Source: Hemileia vastatrix
Taxonomy: Eukaryota > Basidiomycota > Pucciniomycetes > Pucciniales > Zaghouaniaceae
Direction: 5' to 3'
Length of the DNA: 64,000 nt
Assembly (NCBI GenBank): GCA_030280995.1
Contig: JASXTE010000002.1
Span: forward strand, 33,259,683-33,323,682
Shown: piece after piece, positions 1 to 13,070 of the stretch
Position numbering within the stretch: the stretch's first letter is position 1
Layout of the letters: each line of letters opens with the position of its first letter
Translations under genes and position numbers: made by a program
The notes under the pieces: model-generated
What the model was told of the DNA's origin: nothing
The model's database searches: none
What the model saw: the letters and a program-made list of their open reading frames with translations, nothing else

Positions 1-104
1 AGAATGTTCAATACAGACTCTTGACTTTGCCAAATGATTGTTAAACTTGGCATTTTGACTATCTTCTGAAGCTGCTCCCGGAAAATCAGGAGAAAATTCC
101 ACTC

Positions 105-427
105 TTTCCAACGGTACTAAGCACTTAACCCTAAGACTTAAGGTTAGCCTGTAAAACACAAAATAAAATTCAACAGCAATCTTTTAAAATGAAAAGTGAG
201 AAATTATCCCCCAAATACTTAAGCTATGAAAAATTTCCACAAGACGTAAAATATAGAGAAAAATTTTGGCTATCCAATGGTAGTATTTAGATCACCGTAG
301 TCTCAATATTTGCTATGTAATTCTCAAAAAATACCTAATTATTAAAACAATGCCATTTAAGGCATACCAAAACACCACCAAATAAACCAACAAAGGGCCC
401 TGCCAATGTTGGAAGACCACAATGGTC
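105..427. repeat. Dispersed repeat R1, copy a, replacing part of Harb-1
   Basis: This matches 10866-11195 over about 320 bp. Shared landmarks are the start TACTAAGCACTTAACCCTAAG and the end GCCAATGTTGGAAGACCACAA. It contains no coding frame I recognise. In Harb-1 it sits exactly where the transposase intron and catalytic middle should be, so it arrived with a deletion. Its class is unknown. Confidence 0.7.
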
Positions 428-1057
428 AAAGTAATTGCTTCCACCTTGAGCATGTTTCTGGCTCAAAGGAATAGTAGTACTATCAACAAAACCAATACAT
501 ACTGGGAAGCCCTCTGCTTGCATAACCTGAGATGATTCAAGTCACTCTTCTTTTGTTGGCCAGGTGAGAAGTTGAGATTCCAAGGAGTTGATGGCAGTGA
601 TGCATTTTTTGGTATAAGTGTTAACTGAACCATACCCTAAATCAAAGACATTTTCTAAATGTTTCAAAGTGGCTCCATTACCATTGGAACCCAAACGACA
701 TAGTGTGATGGCCAATTGAATTGAAGGATGTTGTTGTTATTTTTGAGAATTATTGTGAAATATGGGATGATCCTGAATAAGCTCAAGTAATTTAAGGAAA
801 AATTCCAGAGAAGTCCTGAACAACTGTCTAAAACTGGGTGTAGATAGGTTAAGAATTGTTTGGATGGTGTACTTGGGGGTATGAAGTACTTGAGGCTTTC
901 TGAGAAGAAGGTAACTTTTCGTGGCCATTTTTGATATAAAGACAAAATCTTCTTCTAGATCAGAATCAGAATCACAATCAGAGTCCAAGAGAAGTTCAAG
1001 ATCCATGAAAGTCATTGCTTTATGTAATTTATCATGATTTGAAAGTGAGGAAGGCAT
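428..1057 (-). pseudogene. Harbinger transposase exon 1 pseudogene (Harb-1)
   Basis: Translation in two frames gives the same N-terminus as the Harb-3 transposase (MPSSLSN.DKLHKAMTF), the acidic run and the GFVD.TTIPLSQK segment that holds the first catalytic Asp. A frameshift lies near 737. The Gly after the catalytic Asp is replaced by Ser (GFVDST rather than GFVDGT). The reading frame then runs into foreign repeat sequence instead of the intron, so no DDE enzyme can be made. Confidence 0.8.
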
Positions 1058-1342
1058 GACTCTTATATGATATGATATGAAAATGTAAATGATGTACGAT
1101 GTTTTGAGTTATGAAGTGTTATGCTGTGGAGTGCTGTGTATGATTGGGATGATTCTGACAAATCAGTGAAATGGGACTTGATGGTGTAATCAGCACTTTT
1201 GGTTGAGAAAGTGCAGATTTGAGTGAAATAAGTGACTTATTTCATTTTGAAATCCACAAGTGTTGGGGCTAGTATGTTTTGGAAATAAGCACTTAAATAA
1301 GTGCCGATTTTTAAGTGCAGATTTGCTAGAACTGACACCCCC

Positions 1343-4300
1343 TAATCTAACTGAAAAAAATTACTTGATATTTTATGAAAAGTGGTGAAAATTGAGATTC
1401 TTACAGGACAAATTATTCATGACAGGAACATTTTTCTTTGGGCTGGGAGTGAGAGGAATAACCTGGAGTGATATTTAATAAATGTTGATACTTGAGGAGA
1501 GAATAGAGATATTTTCAGCCAGTTGATTTAAAAAACTCAGGAAGTATATAGTGCAAGAATAAAACCTTGCTAGTATTGGTATAAAAAACTCTCTAAAATG
1601 GAAAATTTCAGCAACAAAGAACCTTTGGAAATGAAAACCTGGGGCCATTAACAAATATCTTGGTATAAAAAACACTTGATGATGACAACCCATGGAAGTG
1701 AACATAGTCTGCCAGAAATGAAGACAGTCATGTATGATATTGAAAGCTTCCCACTTGTGTAGGTTATTCTTCAAGATAATTATGAAGATATAAGAAGGAA
1801 AAAAAAATCAAGGACAAAAACTTATTACCCCCTGAAACTAGAAAATTAAACCAAATTATAAGGCTAATATTCATTTTGGTGATAAGAATTTTTAATTTTT
1901 TTTGTTTCACTACATGAAATATTATATATCCAAAAGTGAGTCATTGGTATCTAAATTGATGTGTCAAATATCATAATAAAAACTACTAGTGAGAAATAAT
2001 AAAATGATGAAAAGAGAAAAAGATCAGAATAAAGCAATAGAAAGATAATACAAATTAAACTAATGGCTTAACTGGTAATAAGGATATAATGGTCTGATAT
2101 ATGTCAGTGGAGTAATTTTATTGGCTGTGTGTCTAAAAGTTTGGATATCAGGAAAGAACGACCTTAGACTATTATAATAGGGTTATCAAACCTCATAAGG
2201 ATTTTGAGGCAGGAACACTTCATATATATATATGTTTTACACATGGGGAAAAGTCCCTGAAATCAATCTATAGTTCTGTTTTTTCTTGCAGAGTATGAAT
2301 CTGGGTCTTATTTCTGGAGTTACCCTGCTTGAACCAACCTTATTTTTTTGCTATTCTGAAATTTTAATATCCTTGGTTCATGTCCTCTCATCTTCATGGA
2401 TTCATCTTAAAATTATATTTTCACCTCCTCCTCCCTTCTCTTACATGCATACCTGCACCACACCACCTTAATACTCTTCCAAAGGCAAAAAATAAGGTGA
2501 GCTCAAAAAGTGACATTCAATGATTTTTCACAAAAACACACCTAGGAATTGAATAGGGTCACAAAATGAAACTAGAAATCTAGTTCACCATTTTTCCCCC
2601 TGTGTTAGTAATTATTTGTACTATACTTAGTGTAAATGATTTATTTCAGGGATAGAAAAACTTAAAGTTGAATATTAAATTTAAAATAATTATAATCATT
2701 TATATTAAAAATATGGTTATTGCTAGATGTGATATTTCAAGGCCCTCTGAAGCACCACAAAATTGTAGATACAGGTAAAAAGGTGGAACTATTATTATTT
2801 ACAAAAAGTACTGATGTTTTATTTTTATCTCCCACTTCATTCTGCTTAGTGGTAGCTATGTTAAATTAAACTAGTAAAAATTATTAATTTAATTTGAAAA
2901 AGAGATAAAACATGTAAAAAGACAAAAAAAATTTAAAGAAATAAAATAGAATGAATAGATTAATTTTTAAGATTATTTGAAAGAAGTCCCAAAAACTTCT
3001 TTTCTTTTTTTTTCTTTCTTAAAGTCTCATCCAAGTAGGGGCATGAAGGAATACTCACAGATGGAAACACTAGTTACATTATTTATATAAAATAGTGAAG
3101 GATGACCTGTGGGGCATGCCTGCAGGCTGGAGCAGAATGCATATGGAAAAGAAGAAGTCATTTTATTTATGAAAGGATTGTTTTTTATGCCTAGGAAGAT
3201 AAGGGTAGTTTCACATATTAAATGGATGGAATTCCAAAATAGCAGAAGATTTACTCTTACTTTTATGTCTTGATGATTTCTTAGTGATTATTATGTTTTA
3301 TGGCAGCTATTTGGGCTTTCCAGTTTTGTTATATCTGTGGTTTTTATTTAGATTAATACTCAATGAATTCTGAGAAGGTTTTTAAGTGAACACTACTGAT
3401 TGATAACTTAGTTTTAGCTCTATGATTTATATTTTGATGATATTTTTTGGAGATTGATAGTTTTTGTCATTATTTTTTGTGTTTTCCAGTTTATTGTTTC
3501 ACATGATTACATTTTAGAAAATTCAGGCAAACCTATGGAATAAATTCCAACTGAAAAATTTATAATGTATAGCTAAAGCACACTAAAGCATGTCTATAAA
3601 TGGCATGTTACAACATGTCTGGCTATGGCACATCACTCATGGCACACCGGGCTGTCTGTTAGGTAATAAGGTGAATTTCCAGGGTAATCTCAAGGGAATT
3701 ATTAAAAAAGAACAGGGTTTACCTTTTACTAGAATATTGTAATTAGTTTTGTTATTAGATAAATATGAGAAAACTCTTGCTTAATTTTCACTAGTCAACT
3801 AAAACGTTTTAAGCAATATAATATAGTTTATATAGCACTTCTAAGCATCATTAGACTGAAAATTTTACACTCATAATTTTGGGAAAATATCACTTTCCTT
3901 TCTTTCTTAACTTCTGGATGTTAAAACTCTGTCCCACTTTGCTGTAATTAGATAATTCTGTGTTACTTCTCAACAAACAGGGGATTTTTTCACTTTCTCC
4001 AACTCTTCCAGGTTCTGCTTACAGAAAGGTGACTTTAAGAGATCTTCTACAGTGTGAATTTAAGATTATATAAATCAATTAACTACTGAGAAAGCAGGAT
4101 ATAATTAAGAAACATATTTGATTTAACTAAAAATTTGAAAAGATTTTGGGTTATTGGTGAGGGAGGTAATAGTGCAGAGGTAGTAAATGTGATATTTGTC
4201 CTTGTCCATGTACAAGAGATTTTTCCTCTCTGGGTTATGAGCCAGACAATAGAAGATTATATTTTGAGGGTTTCTAAAAATTTTAGGACAGCATAACAAA

Positions 4301-4834
4301 CATTTAGGTGAGTCTACTTCTTTAAAGTGGAAGAGATATTTTTACAGAGGAGAATATCCTGAAAAGCACTTTTCAAAGGCAGTTGCATACACTCTGGAGT
4401 TCATGAACTTTTTAAAATAATTTTAAGATGTATTTTGACTTTTCAATGGTTTTAATTAAATACTTTTAGGTATAAAAAACACTTAATTTATAATAGCACC
4501 ATTTTCTATTTGTAATCAATATTCATATACTTAAACCTATTTTTCCTTTTCCAAAGGTTTTGTGCTGCTATGTTTTTATACTGTGGAGAATTTTTTACCA
4601 TTACCAGAAAGTTTTGATTTCTGAACTAGCTACTTCCTGTATTTCTTAATGCCGCTCACCAAAACTTTTTCTATTAAAACCCCAATAATTAAAATTTATT
4701 GTTTATTAATCCAGGTTCATCCTCTCATTCTAAGTCCAAAGAAAAAAATTCCTAACATGAGCTTTTTTTCCTGTAAGAATCCCAATTTGCACCACTTTTC
4801 ATGATATATCAAGTACTTGTTTTAAGTGAGATTA
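1343..4834. mobile_element. Large foldback element with inverted arms of about 140 bp
   Basis: The left arm (1343-1485) is the inverted complement of the right arm (about 4690-4834). Shared blocks are TACTTGAT, GAAAAGTGGTG, GATTCTTACAGGA, TTTTTCTTTGG and AACCTGGA, in mirrored order. The roughly 3.2-kb interior is AT-rich and I see no transposase or other coding frame in it; the short ORFs there have no recognisable motifs. Harb-1 ends flush on the left arm, so the outer limit is uncertain. It could be a non-autonomous DNA transposon or a foldback duplication. Confidence 0.6.
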
Positions 4835-6307
4835 TTTATATTTAAGTGAGGAAATACACACTTTACTTAGGTGGTCAGGCTTAAGTTAATTACCTATTAT
4901 TTCATGCTTCTTTCTTCCCCCTTCTCATGGTTCAGAATATTCTCTTCCTTAAAGTGTCACCTTTTTTCAAATCCCATTGGCTAAAATTGAAAAACAATTT
5001 ATTTTTATTTTTCTTCACTCCATATGGATTTAATCATGATCTCTTTTTTTAAATTTCTACAAATTATGATAAAGTTGATGAGAAATATTATCATTCATCC
5101 TATGTATGTCTTTACATCAATACATAAAGTAACTAATCAAAATACCTTAAACCTGGTAATGCTTAATTCAATACCTCTGCATAAACTATCCTATTCCTAT
5201 TATTACAAAATTAAAACATAATTATTAATATATAAATATTGAATTGAATAGTGTATATTTTTACCTGATTTAAGAAGGAATTGGATTTGTAGACTAGGCA
5301 GATCAGATATTTTAAAATACACTGTAAATAATGATTACTCAAGCTTCTTTTTCTCTGCAGATTATAGTAATCATTATTAATGAAGCACAATATGCAAAAG
5401 AATCTTTAGTATTCTAAAAATAAGACATGGAAATTTCCAGGATCTAGTGTGTATTTTGATTCATCACTAGCTCACAACTTCATCATCAACCTATTATCTA
5501 CACTAGCACTGTCTTAAAATACATTTTAATGCACTTTCTTGTATCTCCCTTTTGTCCAGGTTCAAGAATAGGTTTCCACTGATATTGATATCACTGTCAT
5601 ATCATTTTATTCTAAGGTGATGAGTCCACATATTAAATTTTCTAGCTATCTAAAGTATCTTAGCTAAATGTTCACCATAAACCAATTAGCTTTCCAGTAC
5701 CTTACAAGAGATTCCAAAAATTTTTAGCTAATGCATTTTTCTATTCAATTATGTATGGGTTTTTTCAGTTTTTGTCTACTTGTTCAGCATCAAGTTTTTT
5801 TTACTGAACATTGGTTTTTGTTAAAAATTCATATGTCCCTGCATTATTTGACTCAAGTCCACCCTGTAAAAAAGTAGCTTATCAAAGCTATCCTAGTCCT
5901 ATGAACCATGTAAATGATTTCATACTCTTATATTCTCCAATGCACTCCAAATTTTTCAACCTAAGATATTAATATATACATATATATATCTTATTTTAAT
6001 CATTTTCAATATCTATATTTTTTGTTATTCTTAACAATAGTATTATTTTATATAGTTTCTTGTTATATTTTTCAGTCACTTTTATCATCATTATCAATAT
6101 TATTATTGCTAATAGGGAGTATCAAAGTTAAAAATCTTTCATTTCAAAATAAGTTTTTTTTAACTAAATCAACCATGATTCTTTTTAAAAAAATTCCATA
6201 GTTTAAAAACCTTTTAATAAGAATCAATGTTAAGTTTGTGGCTTAATTCTTTAAAAAAGGCTAGTCCTAAATGTTAGTCACACTATTAATACATTAAGAT
6301 TAGAGTG
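4835..6307. other. AT-rich intergenic DNA, nothing recognised
   Basis: This holds only short chance ORFs, AT microsatellite tracts (for example near 5970-5990) and homopolymers. I found no conserved protein motif, terminal repeat or RNA gene. Confidence 0.5.
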
Positions 6308-6577
6308 AGCAGAGAGCAGGGATGAATTGGAGCAAATAAAACTACAATGAAAAATAAGACAAATATATAAAATAAATAAAAATTTAAAAGCAATAAAGAA
6401 ATGAAGATCTCAATAATAGAATGATATATTGAGATTCCAAAAACACAACAACTAGGCTCCTTAAATATCTAAGACACTCTTCTACTTTACTAAGGAACAA
6501 GGACTAGGAGCTAGGAACTTTAGGAAGTAAAAATAAGGAACACTACTAGGAACACTATGAATAATTATATCTGATAC
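6308..6577 (-). repeat. copia-1 3' LTR
   Basis: This aligns along its length with 15202-15460, sharing GCAGAGAGCAGGGATG, GATCTCAATAATAGAATGAT and GGACTAGGAGCTAGGAACTT. The divergence is clearly visible, so the insertion is old. Ends are approximate because the TG/CA dinucleotides are not preserved. Confidence 0.75.
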
Positions 6578-6599
6578 GTCCCATACTTAAAGCTGCAAT

Positions 6600-8302
6600 T
6601 CTTAAATATCCAAGTTCTTACAAATTCTATGATACTTAGCTTGAGTCAAAAATTTGATTAACAGATCAGCTAGCATAAAATATGTAGGAACATAATCAAT
6701 TAAACCAGCCTTTATATCAATAAACTTTTGTAGACAATTCAGTCAAATATTTATGTTTTGTGTTCAATGTTGATATAATGGGTATTTTAATAAAGCAATA
6801 GCCCCCTGATTATCATTATAAATAAGTGTAATAGTAAGTTTTAGATTGAAGGATGATACTAAATGTGTAAACCACATAAAATCTTGATTGGATTCAGATA
6901 ATGCTCAATATTCTTCTTCATTAGTAAATAAAGAAGTTACTTATTTTTAATGGATCTTCAAACTAATAATCCACCCCAAAAAATGACACTTCCAGAATTA
7001 TACTTTCAGTTAGATGAAGAGCCCCAATCAGCATCAGAATAGGCAATAAATTTTTTAGATTAAATTCCACCCAAATACAATCCCCAATCACTTCTTTTAT
7101 TTAAATATCTTAGAGTATGCATGAAGTGAGAAATATGATCTTTAGATGGATTATTAATAAATTGTGAAAGATTACTGGTGGCATAATAAATATCTGGCCT
7201 GGTGCACAACACAAGAAAATTTAAAAGACCAATTCCTTGTGGAAACTTAAAATCGTGTGGTTTTTTGGAGTCAGGTTTAGAGACTAATTTAAAATTTGGA
7301 GCTAATAGTTTTGAAGCAGGAAAACAATTGCTCATATTTTACTTGTTTAAGAAATGATTGATATAAAGGGGTTGAGTTAGAGAAAGTTTATTTTCAATTT
7401 TATTGTGGGTTACGTTTAATCTGAGAGTCCATGCAATTTTAATTTGATCATCTATTTCAAAAGATGAATTGAGTTGATCTTTAACCAGCTGAGAATCCAG
7501 ACCACAAATGACAATTTAATCTACATGAAGGAAAATTTAGGTAGGGGAAGAAGTAGATTCATTCATGAAAATAAATGGATCAGTAGGATTGGGATGAAAA
7601 TTTATAGATGAAAAGAGCTCTTTAATTTTTTATACAAACATCTAGGGCTTTGTTTAAAGACATAAATTTTTTTCAAGTTTTAGAAATCTATAAGTTGTAT
7701 TTCCATTATTAAAGCCCTGAGGAATCTTAATAAATATTTCTTCTACAGGAAATCCATGAAAAAAAGCAGTCTTAACATCCATCTGATGAATTTCCTAATC
7801 ATTTATTGCTGATAAAGCTAGTAAAAATCTAAGAGAATCCAATATTCAAGTAGGCCCAAAAGTATTCTTGTAGTCTACTCCCTCCAACTGCAAAAAACCT
7901 TGAACACACAATCTTGCCTTAAATTGGGTTAAATTACCATCACTATCTGTTTTCTATTTGAATACCCAACATTAACAAGAATATTTTTATTTCAGGAGTA
8001 GGAACAATTTTTAATACATTATGTTTCTTGATGATATTGATTTTGAAATTAATTTCAGATTGCCATTCAGGAGATACATTACTTTAAATAGCATGATTGT
8101 ATGACTTTTGAGCATCATTTAGTTAAACTACCAGATTTCATTAATTTTTTAAACATTGTGAGTGACATAGAATAGTATTTTTGTCAATTTTACTTGATAT
8201 ATTATGAGTTGGTACTGTATCTCTAGGAATATGAGTATAATTTTTATGAGTGGGTAATATTGGCTCTGTTACTAAATCAGGTGTGACTTTGAGAATATCT
8301 TC
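6600..8302 (-). pseudogene. copia-1 reverse transcriptase / RNase H pseudogene
   Basis: On the minus strand, 7060-7335 encodes a copia RNase H lead-in (GLLNFLVLCTRPDIYYATS, then NNPSKDHISHF and LRYL). Near 6600-6720 lies the typical copia C-terminus (IDYVPTYFMLADLLIKFLTQ). Degenerate reverse transcriptase lies at 7340-8000 with several stops, and 8141-8302 continues the linker after integrase. In-frame stops and frameshifts throughout make it non-functional. Confidence 0.8.
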
Positions 8303-8624
8303 ATTAAGGGGTGTCAGTGCTGGAAAATCAGCACTTAAATTTTGCAAAAAAGTCACTTATTTCAAAAATGGGTGTCAGTTATGACTTCAAATCAGCACTT
8401 TTTTCCTGATTTTTTTTTCACAACCACAGGTTGGCCACATCAACCTTTCCTTACACACCCCATCCCTGTCACATGAGACATGCAGACCTCCATCCCCTCA
8501 TCAATCCTTGGCACACACTCCTCACTGAGTTTTGAAACATTTTATTACAATGTTTTAACCAGGTATGTTTTTTTTTATATTTTCAACCTGTCAACCTCTT
8601 TTCTTGTAACATACCAGTTTCATA

Positions 8625-9982
8625 ATGCCTCCCAAAAAATCCAAAACTCAAAAGAGAACTCAAAAAAAGGCTACATCACAAAGGTCTTCCCATAATGCAA
8701 GCCCCTCACTGGAGAAATCAAAGTATGTACAGCTAAAAAAGGAAGATTATCTCATCATAATCAAATTCCTCAAAATTAAATCAAATTATAATGTGTTTTT
8801 TGGATGTGAGAACTCCACCTTAATTTGATGTCCACCTTCATCAATGGTCAATGGCTTCTTGTTAATGGAAAATGAAGTAAAAAAGAAAAAAAGGGAGAAT
8901 CAACATCAATCCTAAGAAAATGAAGGAGAGGTTCAAAAGTTACCAATCCAAATATAAAAAAGCTCACTTTTCTTCCACTTCCACTGGCTTTTGTATTGAT
9001 GATGATGATTTGGAGATTGGAATTACTTTTGTTTCAGAGAAGCTCAATGTCATGTGTCCTTTCTATGAGGAAATGGATAATCTTTTTGGTTCCTGAGTTG
9101 ATGTCAAACCTTGGTTTATACATGATACTACTAAGGATATACCCTCTGGATCTCTACAAGCCAATAATCCTCCCAAAACACCTGAAACTCAAGTAAATCA
9201 ATCCCCTCCAGCTTCTAACCATAGTTCACCTGAAGATGATCCCAACTATCAAGCAGAACAATTATTTTGGAGTAGATCTGAGTCCTCACACCCCAAAATT
9301 TTAATGTATTTTTACTTTCTCTTTTTTCTTTAATTTTTTTCTAAATTGCTCATTCTTGATTTTCTAGTCTCCTCCTACTCAAACTTGAATTTCTAAAAAT
9401 ATTAACAATTCCAGAAATGACAATCCTGCTTTACAAGCTGCTTTAGATGAACTTCCTGAACCCTCTAGCTCAAACTCCAAACTAAAGCATGGGACTTCAA
9501 CTTCAATGAGCTTGAACCATCTTTTAAAATGTGGTAATACTTCAACCATCTCTTTATTCTCCCTAGATAATTATTTTGAGAAGAAAGATATAAGTAAGAT
9601 TCAGTCACTATATATCTTCTTCAATAACATATTATTTTTTTCTATTCAATATTCTCGGCAAAATCCTCTATTGCAAAAAATGCCCTTGACTTTGAGAAGA
9701 TGAAGTTTGATCATATGCTCATGAAAGATGAATGGTCCTTTGATTTAGAGGAAAATTTTTTTTTGCTTCAATCAAATTTTGAAAAGGCTGAATTTGAGGC
9801 AGAAGAGATGGAAAGATATCACCTTTTCTTGGAGAAAACAAAAGACCATGAATTTCAAAGAGAAATCGCCAGCTGTGAAATGGAAAAACAAGAAAGCTTT
9901 AAAAAAATAGTTCATTACAGAATGTATAAAAAATGGCCAATCTTATGAGGATATTAAAAAATTACTTGACTTATTTAATTGA
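8625..9982 (+). pseudogene. Harbinger-associated Myb/SANT-like DNA-binding protein, decayed
   Basis: A basic start (MPPKKSKTQKRTQKK) leads to a SANT-like helix region (KKEDYLIIIKFLK, then NYNVFFG). Next comes RFKSYQSKYKKAH with STSTGFGIDDDDLEIGIT, and then LNVMCPFYEEMDNLFG, a pattern typical of the fungal Harbinger partner gene. Serine/proline-rich linkers follow. The C-terminal part is rich in Glu and Lys and likely coiled coil (from about 9700), ending DIKKLLDLFN at 9982. Frameshifts, stops (for example after NSTLI and FGS) and possible introns break the gene. Partner proteins of this type are known to bind element ends and help the transposase; that role is inferred here. Confidence 0.65.
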
Positions 9983-10196
9983 TTAATTGTTTGTTTGGTT
10001 AATTTAATTTTGTTTTATTTCTTTTTGGTGATAATTTCATATGTGCTGACTGTTTAAAGGTCTTGATTCTAGATGATTTTTTTTGTAAAAATTTGAAAAA
10101 CTCATACATTTTTTCTTCTTTACATTCAAATCATTTAATTTACTTTTCTAAATACACCTGAGTCAACAAAACTCTATATCTGTTTTAAAAATTTGG

Positions 10197-10255
10197 AAAT
10201 GCCCTCCCTTGAATTTTATTGAAGCAAGGGGTGGGTATCACCAAAATTTTTCTAA
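10197..10255 (+). repeat. Repeat R2, copy a
   Basis: The signature is ATGCCCTCCC, then TTTTATT, an AAG-rich stretch, GGTG and CACCAAAATTT. The same signature occurs at 11207-11265, at 23436-23480 with 34003-34020, and at 34046-34105. Its function is unknown. Confidence 0.5.
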
Positions 10256-10865
10256 GTCATCAAGTTCACATGTTGTAGACAATCCTATAGTACTAGCTAT
10301 AGGCCTTGACCAAGGGAGTTGGAGAAAAAACCAGAAAGAATAACCCCTGTCCCTTTAGAAAAACAAGTGAGATTTACCTGTTGCAGCAAATTGGAGATCT
10401 GTTTGCTAGACCCTCTAATTAAACACACTTGACCCCTTTAAAAGTGAAGATAATAGTCCCAGACAGACTACCAGAAAGAGTTGAAATGAACAGTAATATA
10501 TTCCAACAAAACACAAGCCAATGAGACAGTGAGGAACAGAGAGGCAATGAGTAAAGAGATAAGATGATTCCCCTAAAAATCTTCCCACACACGCATCATA
10601 CAGCCAGTGCACAGACCACCTTTGGCACCTGTACCAGCCAAATTGAATAAAAAACCCTCCAGAAGCGCTCCCCAACCTTCTAAAACAGAGGTGGGCAGGC
10701 CACCCAATGTCGGAGGTGCCGCCTGAAGCGGCCTGGCCTCTCTGAAGCCAGAAAACTAATAAAAACATCTAATCTACTTAGAAAAATTCACTACAACTAC
10801 TAAAACCCTTAAAACACAAAATTAAGCTATGCCAACATTGAGACATGAAACGTAGAGCCAAATTT

Positions 10866-11195
10866 GCCCTATCTAATGGTACTAAGCACTTAACCCTAAG
10901 ACTTAATGTTAGCCCCTAAAACGCAAAAAACAAAATTAAACAGCAATCTTTTATAATGAAAAATGAGGAAATGACCCCTTAAAACTTAGAATATGAAAAA
11001 TGTCCACAAGACATGAAATATAGAGAAAAACCGGGGCTATCTAATGGTAGTACCCACATACCTGCAGTCCAAATATTCACGGAATTAATCCAGAAAAACA
11101 CCTACTTCTTCAACCAATGTCAATTAAGACATGCACAAACAGCACCAAACAGCACAACAAAGGCCCCTGCCAATGTTGGAAGACCACAATGTCAG
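10866..11195. repeat. Dispersed repeat R1, copy b
   Basis: This aligns with 105-427 (TACTAAGCACTTAACCCTAAG at one end, CCAATGTTGGAAGACCACAA at the other). It lies inside Harb-2 between the Myb pseudogene and the tandem repeat. No coding content is recognised. Confidence 0.7.
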
Positions 11196-11321
11196 ATTTG
11201 AAAATTTTTAAATACCCTCCCATGCATTTTATTTAAGTAAGAGGTGAAAACCACCAAAATTTAATACAATTCCATAAATTAATAAATAAATAAATAAGAT
11301 ACCTCAAACACCGCGCAATAT

Positions 11322-11545
11322 GGGGGGCTGACTTGTTAGCAAGTCCGCAACCTTGGACTCAAATTCACCACATATTGAACACACATTGAGCTATTGACAA
11401 AGGAACCATACAATCAGGGATGAACACCACTCAGCAGAACAGTTTTAGGTGGGTGTTCGAGTAGAGTTCAGTATGGTTTCAGTATGAGTTCAGTCTGAGT
11501 TCCATCTGAGTTCAGGTTGAGGACTTGCTAGCAAGTCCACCCCCT
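11322..11545. mobile_element. 224-bp MITE with GGGGG / GACTTGCTAGCAAGTCC termini
   Basis: The left end reads GGGGGG, CTGACTTG and TTAGCAAGTCC; the right end is GGACTTGCTAGCAAGTCC then ACCCCC. These are inverted copies of each other, each containing its own small palindrome. Flanks are AATAT on the left and TATAT on the right, suggesting an AT-rich target duplication. The interior has repeated GAGTTCAG-type motifs near 11465-11515. No ORF. Confidence 0.7.
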
Positions 11546-11999
11546 ATATTTTGTAGTGAAATTTACTAGTTTTAAGGTAATGACAATTCCTCAAGCCAAA
11601 ATGTGGACCAAGTCTAGAAACTAATTTTGGGACTTTCCACAGGTATAAGCAAGATGAACCCCATGAAACAATTTAATGTTATCATGATAACCTTTTATAC
11701 AGCACAAGGTCTTTGGCTTATTACTTTAGTTTAGTAAATTGAAATATCAGATTTATTTATTAAACATATATGAAAGAATAAAAAATATTTGATGACTTTA
11801 CAAATCCCCAAACTTTTTTATCTACCTAAAGGTTGGTAAAATTATTAATTTTACCTTCTTTTTTTACCTTGTTGATTTTTTGGACTAACTTTTGACTGAC
11901 CTTATAAGAGAAGCAAAAATGAGTGAAGGGTTAAACATATGAAAATGGTAAGAAAAAGAAAAAAACACACCTTGATGTAAGGGCAGAATAATAATTAAA

Positions 12000-13070
12000 G
12001 AGAAAGGTAGTTTGAGGAATCTGGATAGATAAATGCATGATGTAAATGTTATGTTACACATTATGAAAAAATAAGTGTGAAATTGGGAAAAAAAGGCTTA
12101 CCTTTAAAGTTCAATATCTCAGCAACAACTGGACCAAATTCTAATTGGTTTTCTGGAAATGAAAGATAGGTTTCTGAAGTATCTTCAGCTAACAGGAAAG
12201 TAGATTTGAATGACACAACCCTAATACTGACTCTAATTTTTAAAATTGCACATAAACTTGAAAGCCAATGATGAAAATTCCAACAAGAGGGAGATCAAAG
12301 CCTAGATAATCATAGGGATCTGGAAGGATAAATGCATGATGTAAACTTTATGATATGCATTATGAAATAAATAAAATATAAAATTTGGAAAAAAAGGCTC
12401 AACTTTGAAGGTCATTATCTCAGCAACCACTGCACCAAATTTAAATTGGTTTACTTGAAATGAAAGATAGGCTTAAGAAGTATCTTCAGCTAAAAGGACA
12501 GTTGATTCAAATAAACCTAACCATAATTCTGACTCTACATTTCAAATTTTCACAAAAATTTTAAAGTGATGATGAAAAGTCCAAATAGAGGGAGATAAAA
12601 GCCTAGATAATAATCAGATAAGAGTTTCAGAATCCTAAATCTCTAATTATGCAATATAAAAACGTGAAATAAGATAAGTGAAATTTGGAAAAAAAGGCTC
12701 AACTTCAATGGTCAAAATCTCAGCAACCACTTAACCTAATTCAAACATGCTTGTGAGAAATGAGAGATATGCTCCAGTAGAATCTTCAGTTAAAGGAAAT
12801 GTGATTTAAATAAACCAAACCCTCATTTTTTATATAAAAAATGGAAGAAAAAAATCAAATTGTGAAAAAAAGGCTCAACTTTAAAGATCAATATCTCAGC
12901 AACCACTGAACCAAATTCAAATCTGTTCTTGAGGAGAAAAGATAGCCTTCAGGAAAATCTTCAGTTAAAAGGACATTAGATTTGAATAAACCTAACCCTA
13001 ATTCCGAGTCTTATTTTCTAAATTTTACAAAAACTTGAAAAGTGATAATAAAAATGACAACATGAGGAGT
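12000..13070. repeat. Degenerate tandem repeat, about 300-bp unit
   Basis: The landmark GGAAAAAAAGGCTCAACTT followed by ATCTCAGCAACCACT recurs at about 12086, 12388, 12688 and 12863. That gives spacings of about 300, 300 and 175 bp: full units, then one shortened unit. Units also share ATCTTCAGCTAAAAGGA and GATAAATGCATGATGTAAA. No reading frame is conserved. It lies within Harb-2. Confidence 0.75.

Larger units (their letters stand above)
1..1342 (-). mobile_element. Harb-1: broken PIF/Harbinger copy, cut by the window edge
   Basis: The minus strand matches the complete copy at 38531-41084. Positions 1-104 match the catalytic C-terminal part of the transposase, 428-1057 match exon 1, and the terminus ends in CCAGAACTGACACCCCC-like sequence (here GCTAGAACTGACACCCCC) at 1342. 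The left terminus lies outside the window. About 260 bp around the intron are replaced by unrelated repeat DNA (105-427). The element is non-functional. Confidence 0.85.
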
